Positions 5,611-9,657 of a stretch of 9,657 nt of DNA are shown here, piece after piece. Source of the stretch: JAVBOW01 sp031551595 (GTDB taxonomy: Bacteria; Bacteroidota; Bacteroidia; Bacteroidales; Rikenellaceae); NCBI GenBank assembly GCA_031551595.1, contig JAVBNK010000043.1, positions 1 to 9,657 on the forward strand, written 5' to 3'. Position numbers and translations under genes: made by a program. Below the pieces are notes generated by a model. That model did not search any database. It was not told the DNA's origin and saw only the letters and a list, made by a program, of their open reading frames with translations. Each line of letters opens with the position of its first letter. Position 1 is the stretch's first letter.

Positions 5611-6549
5611 CTATTGAATAAGCAGGTTGCAGCCGCGGATTTCGCTGCGGTCGGCACGGCCGTGGATCGAGAATGTGCCGTCGGGATGGAGGGTGCCGAT
5701 GTCGGAGGTTTGGATGAAGGCGCACGAGGCGAGGTTGGCCAGGTCGGTGAGGTTGATGCCGCCCGTGGAGCCTGCGGGACGGAGGTCGAACGGGTCGTTC
5801 AGGTCGCGTACCGTCACGCGCATCCACGGCGGGCAACGGAAACGGTTGCCTCCTGCGGAATAGGCCTGCGAGGTGAGTTCGGCCATGCCATATTCGGAAT
5901 GGATGCGGTCGACGCCGAAGGCACCGCATAAAATTTCGTGCAGGCGTCCTTTGGAAACCTCCCCGCGGTGGCCTTTCATGCCTCCGGTTTCCATCACGAT
6001 GGTGTCATGGAGCTTGGGCGCGTGGTTTTCCGCCAGGTCCAGCAAGGCATAAGTGACCCCCAACAATATTTTGGGACGGCGGCAGGCGGCCATGTCGGCC
6101 AGCAACCGGTCGTAATCGTCCAGGTAGAAGCCTCCGGCGCCGCCCGCCGCGATCAGGCGGTCGGCCATGTACACCAGCGACGAGCCCTGCCGCTCCAGGT
6201 AGCCCGGCAACAGCGCGAAGATCGCAACCCCTGACGGGTCGCCGTAAAACCGCCGGAAAATCTCAGTGAACGTGCGCTCGTACGCCGTCACGTCCTCCAT
6301 CATGTGCCGCGCGGGGACCGAACCGCCCGTAGTGCTGCTCGTAAAAGTGATTTGCGGAGGACGGCTGCCGCAGTAGACCTCGTGCGACTTGAACAGTTCG
6401 ATGGGAAGGTGGGGAATCTGCGCCGGATCGGTCACCTGCGCAGGGTCCACCCCGATCAGGCGCAAATATTCTGCATAAGGGATGCACGCCGCAGCCTGAT
6501 GCCGGAATATACGAATGGCAGCGGGCGCAAAATCACGCCCGCCGTCCAT
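5611..6549 (-). CDS. LuxE-like acyl-protein synthetase / adenylate-forming enzyme
   Basis: Protein of 312 residues from the ATG at 6549-6547, related to the LuxE acyl-protein synthetase branch of adenylate-forming enzymes, which activate a carboxylic acid with ATP and pass the acyl group on. Supporting motifs are PIELFKS (49-55), the Ser/Thr/Gly-rich ATP loop FTSSTTGG (69-76), HSEYGMAELTSQ (217-228), TSDIG (281-285) and the terminal GRADRSEIRGCNL (297-309), matching the order of core motifs in that superfamily. The family's N-terminal helix seems to begin before this ATG: the in-frame upstream residues IRIDDILK look like family sequence, so the true start may be the TTG at 6555 or the CTG at 6576. 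It lies 58 bases after trxB on the same strand and is probably cotranscribed with it. No LuxC-type reductase is visible, so bioluminescence is not implied. The substrate is unknown. Confidence 0.85.
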   Translation of the reverse strand: MDGGRDFAPAAIRIFRHQAAACIPYAEYLRLIGVDPAQVTDPAQIPHLPIELFKSHEVYCGSRPPQITFTSSTTGGSVPARHMMEDVTAYERTFTEIFRRFYGDPSGVAIFALLPGYLERQGSSLVYMADRLIAAGGAGGFYLDDYDRLLADMAACRRPKILLGVTYALLDLAENHAPKLHDTIVMETGGMKGHRGEVSKGRLHEILCGAFGVDRIHSEYGMAELTSQAYSAGGNRFRCPPWMRVTVRDLNDPFDLRPAGSTGGINLTDLANLASCAFIQTSDIGTLHPDGTFSIHGRADRSEIRGCNLLIQ

Positions 6550-6607
6550 TTTCAATATGTCGTCTATCCGTATCAGAAGCGATCCGAAGATTACCCAAGT
6601 CCGTCTG

Positions 6608-7543
6608 TCAGTGTTCCAGCAGGAAGCGTTCGCAATCCAGCGCGGCCTTGCAACCGGAGCCGGCGGCCGTGATCGCCTGGCGGTAGTCGGGGTCCTGCAC
6701 GTCGCCTGCAGCGAATACGCCTTCGACCGAAGTTTTCGACGAATTGCCGCGCGTCCTGATATAACCCGTTTCGTCCAGTTCCAACTGGCCCTGGAAGAGT
6801 TCCGTGTTGGGATGGTGGCCGATGGCCAGGAAAAAGCCGTGGATGTCGATGCGGCGCTCGTTGCCTGCAAGATCTTTCAGTATCGCGCCCGTCACGCCCG
6901 ATTCGTCGCCGACGATCTCCTTCGTGTTATGGCCGAAAAGCACCTCGATGTTGGGCGTGTTGAACACGCGCTCCTGCATCGCCTTGGAGGCACGCAGGTA
7001 GTCCTTGCGCACGATCAGGTACACTTTATGGCAGAGCGAAGCCAGGTAGGAAGCCTCCTCGCACGCCGTGTCGCCGCCGCCGACGACCGCTACCTCCTTA
7101 CCGCGGTAGAAGAAGCCGTCGCACGTCGCGCAGGCCGACACGCCCATGCCGCGGTAATGCAACTCGGAAGGCAGGCCGAGGTATTTGGCCGTAGCGCCCG
7201 TGGCGATAATGAGGGTTTCGGCCTCGATGGTCTTGCAGCCGTCGATCATCACATGGAACGGGCGGCGCGAAAGATCGGCGCTGGTCACCACGCCGAAACG
7301 TACGTCGGCGCCGAAACGCTTCGCCTGTTTGCGCAGGTCTTCCATCATCTCCGTGCCGGTCACGCCCTCGGGATAGCCCGGGAAGTTCTCGATCTCGGTG
7401 GTGGTGGTGAGCTGTCCGCCGGGGGTGATCCCCTCGTAAAGGACGGGCTTGAGGTTGGCGCGGCTCGCGTAGATCGCCGACGTGAAGCCCGCAGGGCCGC
7501 TGCCGATGATCAGGCAGCGCACTTTCTCTATCGTATTTTCCAT
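6608..7543 (-). CDS. trxB: Thioredoxin-disulfide reductase
   Basis: Cytoplasmic flavoenzyme that uses NADPH to reduce thioredoxin. The 311 residues are the standard length. The FAD-binding GSGPAG lies at 14-19, the redox-active pair Cys138 and Cys141 in CATC, the NADPH-binding GGGDTA at 155-160, and the second FAD motif GVFAAGDV at 275-282, followed by YRQAITAAGSG. The NADPH-phosphate contact region reads VRKDYLRASK (178-187) rather than the HRR form of the E. coli enzyme, a conservative change. The frame extends to a TTG at 7567, but that codon is part of the putative -7 promoter element, so the ATG at 7543-7541 is chosen. It is divergent from the M23/LysM lipoprotein gene and followed by the LuxE-like gene. 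Confidence 0.97.
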   Translation of the reverse strand: MENTIEKVRCLIIGSGPAGFTSAIYASRANLKPVLYEGITPGGQLTTTTEIENFPGYPEGVTGTEMMEDLRKQAKRFGADVRFGVVTSADLSRRPFHVMIDGCKTIEAETLIIATGATAKYLGLPSELHYRGMGVSACATCDGFFYRGKEVAVVGGGDTACEEASYLASLCHKVYLIVRKDYLRASKAMQERVFNTPNIEVLFGHNTKEIVGDESGVTGAILKDLAGNERRIDIHGFFLAIGHHPNTELFQGQLELDETGYIRTRGNSSKTSVEGVFAAGDVQDPDYRQAITAAGSGCKAALDCERFLLEH

Positions 7544-7564
7544 AGTGGTTAATTTTTTCCGCAC

Positions 7565-7572
7565 CAAATATA
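7565..7572 (-). promoter_or_regulatory. Probable -7 promoter element of trxB
   Basis: On the minus strand 7572-7565 reads TATATTTG, a full match to the Bacteroidota -7 consensus TAnnTTTG, 21 bases before the trxB ATG. A matching TTTG at the -33 distance is not obvious. The intergenic stretch 7544-7643 is A/T-rich and must also carry the promoter of the divergent lipoprotein gene. The only candidate there, TTTG at 7598-7601 with the imperfect TATTTTTA at 7614-7621, has a spacing that seems too short. Confidence 0.6.
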
Positions 7573-7643
7573 CAAAATAATAATCGGATATGCCCGTTTT
7601 GGGTTAAAATAACTATTTTTACGCTTTCCCATTCCTAAACCGC

Positions 7644-8894
7644 ATGAAGAAAACTTTTGCCATAATCGTCGCGGCGGCCCTCGCGGCCGGGTGCGCCTCC
7701 ACAAAAAACGCATCCTCGCCGCAACCGCAGCCCGACCAGGCCGATTTCAGGCCCGTCAACATCCCCGATAAACTCATGCCGCTGCCTCGCGACGGAGTAG
7801 CGCAACCCCTACGGGACTATGCCGCGCAACCCTCCGAACCCGCCGCTCCGCAGATCGTACCCGTGTATGCAGAACTGTCCGGCCTGGTCTTTCCCTATTC
7901 CGAAACCCAGCATGTGCGCACCGCGAATACCGCGCCCGCACGCGGGGAAACCCTCGTGCTGCCCCTGCCCGAGATGCAGCGGGATTTCTGCTACCCCTTA
8001 CACGGCAAGATGATCTCGCCCTACGGCATGCGCGGGCGCTCGATGCACACCGGGATGGACATCAAAGCCCGCCCCGGCGATACGATACGCGCCGCCTGGG
8101 CAGGCGTCGTACGGATGAGCAAACCGTACAGCGGCTACGGCAACATCATCGTGATCCGCCATGCCAACGGCATCGAAACCGCCTACTCGCACAACTCCCG
8201 GAACCTCGTGCAACCCAACGACTGCGTCGCCGCAGGGCAGCCGATCGCATTGGCCGGACGTACCGGACGCGCCACCACCGAGCACCTCCATTTCGAAGTG
8301 CGCACCGCCGGTGAACACATCAATCCCGCCCTGCTGCTCGACTACAATAACTTCCGCCTGAACCGCGACACCCTCGTCATTGTCAACGACGGCGGGAAGC
8401 CCACGGTGCTCTCCGGCTTCAAAGCGCGTGAAAAACTCACCGGCCGGCCCGCCACCTATATCGCCGCGAAACAGCCCGAACAGGCGCCCGCAGCCGGGGA
8501 GGTCGCACCGGCGGCCGAAGCGCAGCGCCCCGAACCGCCCGCAGGCATGACCGAACACTGCGTCCAAAAAGGCGAAACGCTCTACAAGATCGCCTCGGCC
8601 TACGGCGTGAGCATCGACCAGTTGTGCCAGTGGAATTCGATCTCGCGCACAAGCACCCTCAGCATCGGCCAACGCCTGGCCGTAGCCCCCGGAAACAAAC
8701 CCGTGCAGACGGCGCAAGCCGCCAAACCCGCCCAAACCCAGCCTTCGGCCGCACAATACCACACCATTGCCAAAGGCGAAACACTATCCGCGATCGCACG
8801 CACGTACCACACCTCGGTCGCCGAAATATGCCGCATCAACAACCTGGAGAATCCCGACAGACTCGCCCTGGGGCAAAAACTTAGGATTCCCTGA
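7644..8894 (+). CDS. Lipoprotein M23 metallopeptidase with two C-terminal LysM repeats
   Basis: Protein of 416 residues predicted to cut peptide cross-links or bridges in peptidoglycan. The N-terminus is a lipoprotein signal with lipobox LAAGC and acceptor Cys17, so it is membrane anchored and a likely Lnt substrate. A Pro/Ala-rich linker leads to the M23 domain (about 115-233), whose zinc and catalytic residues are all present: His135 and Asp139 in HTGMD, His183 in AYSHNS, and His214 and His216 in EHLHFE. It should therefore be active, unlike degenerate NlpD/EnvC-type activators. A second Ala/Pro/Gln-rich linker precedes two peptidoglycan-binding LysM repeats at about 305-347 and 372-416, each with the KGETL start. 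LysM after M23 reverses the NlpD order. The ATG at 7644 is fixed by the signal sequence. Sense-strand codons end strongly in C. Confidence 0.95.
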   Translation: MKKTFAIIVAAALAAGCASTKNASSPQPQPDQADFRPVNIPDKLMPLPRDGVAQPLRDYAAQPSEPAAPQIVPVYAELSGLVFPYSETQHVRTANTAPARGETLVLPLPEMQRDFCYPLHGKMISPYGMRGRSMHTGMDIKARPGDTIRAAWAGVVRMSKPYSGYGNIIVIRHANGIETAYSHNSRNLVQPNDCVAAGQPIALAGRTGRATTEHLHFEVRTAGEHINPALLLDYNNFRLNRDTLVIVNDGGKPTVLSGFKAREKLTGRPATYIAAKQPEQAPAAGEVAPAAEAQRPEPPAGMTEHCVQKGETLYKIASAYGVSIDQLCQWNSISRTSTLSIGQRLAVAPGNKPVQTAQAAKPAQTQPSAAQYHTIAKGETLSAIARTYHTSVAEICRINNLENPDRLALGQKLRIP

Positions 8895-8922
8895 TATTTT
8901 TGCGCATACTCAGGATATCAGG
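8890..8922 (+). terminator. Possible terminator hairpin after the M23/LysM gene
   Basis: CCTGATAT (8890-8897) pairs perfectly with ATATCAGG (8915-8922) around a 17-base loop; two more pairs are possible past a bulged C. The stop codon at 8892-8894 lies in the left arm. T-rich sequence occurs in the loop rather than after the stem, so termination is possible but not well supported. Confidence 0.35.
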
Positions 8923-8932
8923 AAGCGCCGCC

Positions 8933-8959
8933 GATATGCCCGGGCAAGTTTGGCATATC
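8933..8959. promoter_or_regulatory. Operator-like inverted repeat overlapping a promoter
   Basis: GATATGCC (8933-8940) and GGCATATC (8952-8959) are perfect 8-base inverted half-sites whose centres are 19 bases apart, about two helical turns, which suits a dimeric DNA-binding protein. The right half overlaps the last base of the TTTG -33 element of the promoter for the gene at 9012, so a bound protein could block or control that promoter. It could alternatively be an RNA hairpin ending the upstream transcript, but no T tract follows. Confidence 0.45.
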
Positions 8960-8981
8960 TCCCGGCTTTTGCCTATATTTG
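8949..8981 (+). promoter_or_regulatory. Probable promoter of the gene at 9012
   Basis: TTTG (8949-8952) and TATATTTG (8974-8981) match the Bacteroidota -33 and -7 elements, separated by 21 bases, close to the usual spacing. Transcription would start a few bases after 8981, leaving a leader of roughly 25 bases before the ATG at 9012. It is the only position in the window where both elements were found together. Confidence 0.65.
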
Positions 8982-9011
8982 TAGAATAACCCACAAAATA
9001 CTTACCCGCAC

Positions 9012-9657
9012 ATGAAAAAAATCTACTTGCTGATCCTCGTGGTCGCCGCCGCAGGAACCGCGTTCAGCGCATCGGCCCAGAAAAAATTCCCGAAACGCTA
9101 CCTCAATTTCGCCTACGTCAACCAAACCGTGGAATTCGAAGGGATTACGAAAGAAAAATCGAAACTCGGCGGAGCCATCGAAATGGGAACCACCTACTTC
9201 CTCCACAAGGAACCGCTCGTCAACCTGATCCGTATCGGACTGGACTTCAGCTACCTCAACATCCAATACTCGCACAACGAGGTCACCCCGGAAGACGGCG
9301 GGAAATACGACAACCATTTCGGAAGCATCGGTATGCAGGTCGGCCCCTCGGTCACCGTATCGCCCCTCGAACGCCTCAGGGTCAAGGCTTATGCACGCTA
9401 TATGCCCTCAGCCACCGCAGTCTACAACGGCGAGAGTGAAACCGTATTCGGCGGATACGCCGGATACCTCACCGCCGGGCTCTCCCTGTCGGTCGCCACG
9501 TTCACCGTCGGCGTCGAAACCCGCTCATGCAAAACAAAACTCGAAAGCCTCAAAGTGGACGAAGACGAAACTATCCGGGACCAGGAGTTGGCAATTACAA
9601 AAGGCGACAAATTCGATGTCAAACTCCCCTCCATGCGGGTCTACGTCGGGTTTAGGT
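9012..9657 (+). CDS. Secreted, probably outer-membrane beta-barrel protein (3' end cut)
   Basis: The frame is open from the ATG at 9012 through 215 codons to the right edge with no stop. Residues 1-22 form a Sec signal peptide ending ASA before Gln23. The mature part alternates polar and hydrophobic residues in strand-like stretches, with repeated aromatic residues and glycines: LGGAIEMGTTYF (52-63), the segment around 71-85, HFGSIGMQVGPSVTV (102-116), VKAYARYM and YAGYLTAGLSLSV. The last visible stretch, MRVYVGFR, resembles a closing strand and suggests that only a few residues are missing. These features suit a small outer-membrane porin-like beta-barrel; I do not recognise a specific family. 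No cysteine follows a lipobox, so it is not a lipoprotein. A promoter and operator-like repeat lie just upstream. Confidence 0.8.
   Translation, partial: MKKIYLLILVVAAAGTAFSASAQKKFPKRYLNFAYVNQTVEFEGITKEKSKLGGAIEMGTTYFLHKEPLVNLIRIGLDFSYLNIQYSHNEVTPEDGGKYDNHFGSIGMQVGPSVTVSPLERLRVKAYARYMPSATAVYNGESETVFGGYAGYLTAGLSLSVATFTVGVETRSCKTKLESLKVDEDETIRDQELAITKGDKFDVKLPSMRVYVGFR

Noticed and set aside
6515..7552. A 345-codon plus-strand open frame antisense to trxB.
   Set aside because: The minus strand encodes a full TrxB with all motifs; the antisense product is Ala/Arg/His-rich with no family signature.
7598..7621. Promoter for the M23/LysM gene (TTTG at 7598 and TATTTTTA at 7614).
   Set aside because: The spacing of 12 bases is shorter than the usual roughly 20 and the -7 element lacks its final G, so it was not listed as a feature.

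Overview
The window looks like a chromosomal core segment from a high-GC member of the Bacteroidota, most likely an Alistipes/Rikenellaceae-type gut bacterium. The reasons are the GC-rich coding sequence, starts without Shine-Dalgarno sequences but with A/T-rich leaders, several matches to the Bacteroidota -7 promoter element TAnnTTTG (1293-1300, 7565-7572 on the minus strand, 8974-8981), and protein families typical of that phylum. This assignment is inferred from sequence style; no database search was possible.

Layout: (1) 1-1039, minus strand: a LysE-type exporter gene overlapping the start of cytidylate kinase (cmk), which runs off the left edge. (2) 1040-1318: an intergenic region with a tandem 32-bp repeat, a GC-rich palindrome and a probable promoter for the next gene. 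(3) 1319-2923, plus strand: apolipoprotein N-acyltransferase (lnt). (4) 2924-3369: 446 bp with no credible gene but many stem-loops, the least explained part of the window. (5) 3370-5510, plus strand: an exported nucleotide pyrophosphatase/phosphodiesterase-type enzyme and a family 2 glycosyltransferase joined by a 1-base stop/start overlap. (6) 5504-5600: two long perfect or near-perfect hairpins between convergent genes. (7) 5611-7543, minus strand: trxB followed by a LuxE-like acyl-protein synthetase/adenylate-forming enzyme. (8) 7644-8894, plus strand: a lipoprotein with an intact M23 peptidase domain and two C-terminal LysM repeats. (9) 8890-9011: a hairpin, an operator-like inverted repeat and a good Bacteroidota promoter, leading into (10) 9012 to the right edge: a secreted, probably outer-membrane beta-barrel protein, missing only its extreme C-terminus.

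Most genes concern the cell envelope: Lnt finishes lipoproteins such as the M23/LysM one, the phosphodiesterase acts outside the cytoplasm, the glycosyltransferase presumably builds a surface glycan, and the last gene is probably in the outer membrane. Cmk and TrxB are housekeeping. I found no CRISPR array, insertion sequence, phage gene, rRNA or tRNA, and no coding system that is clearly new. The best candidates for something undescribed are the multi-hairpin block at 2996-3309, which coincides with a change in strand composition, the paired hairpins at 5504-5600, and the inverted repeat overlapping the promoter at 8933-8981.
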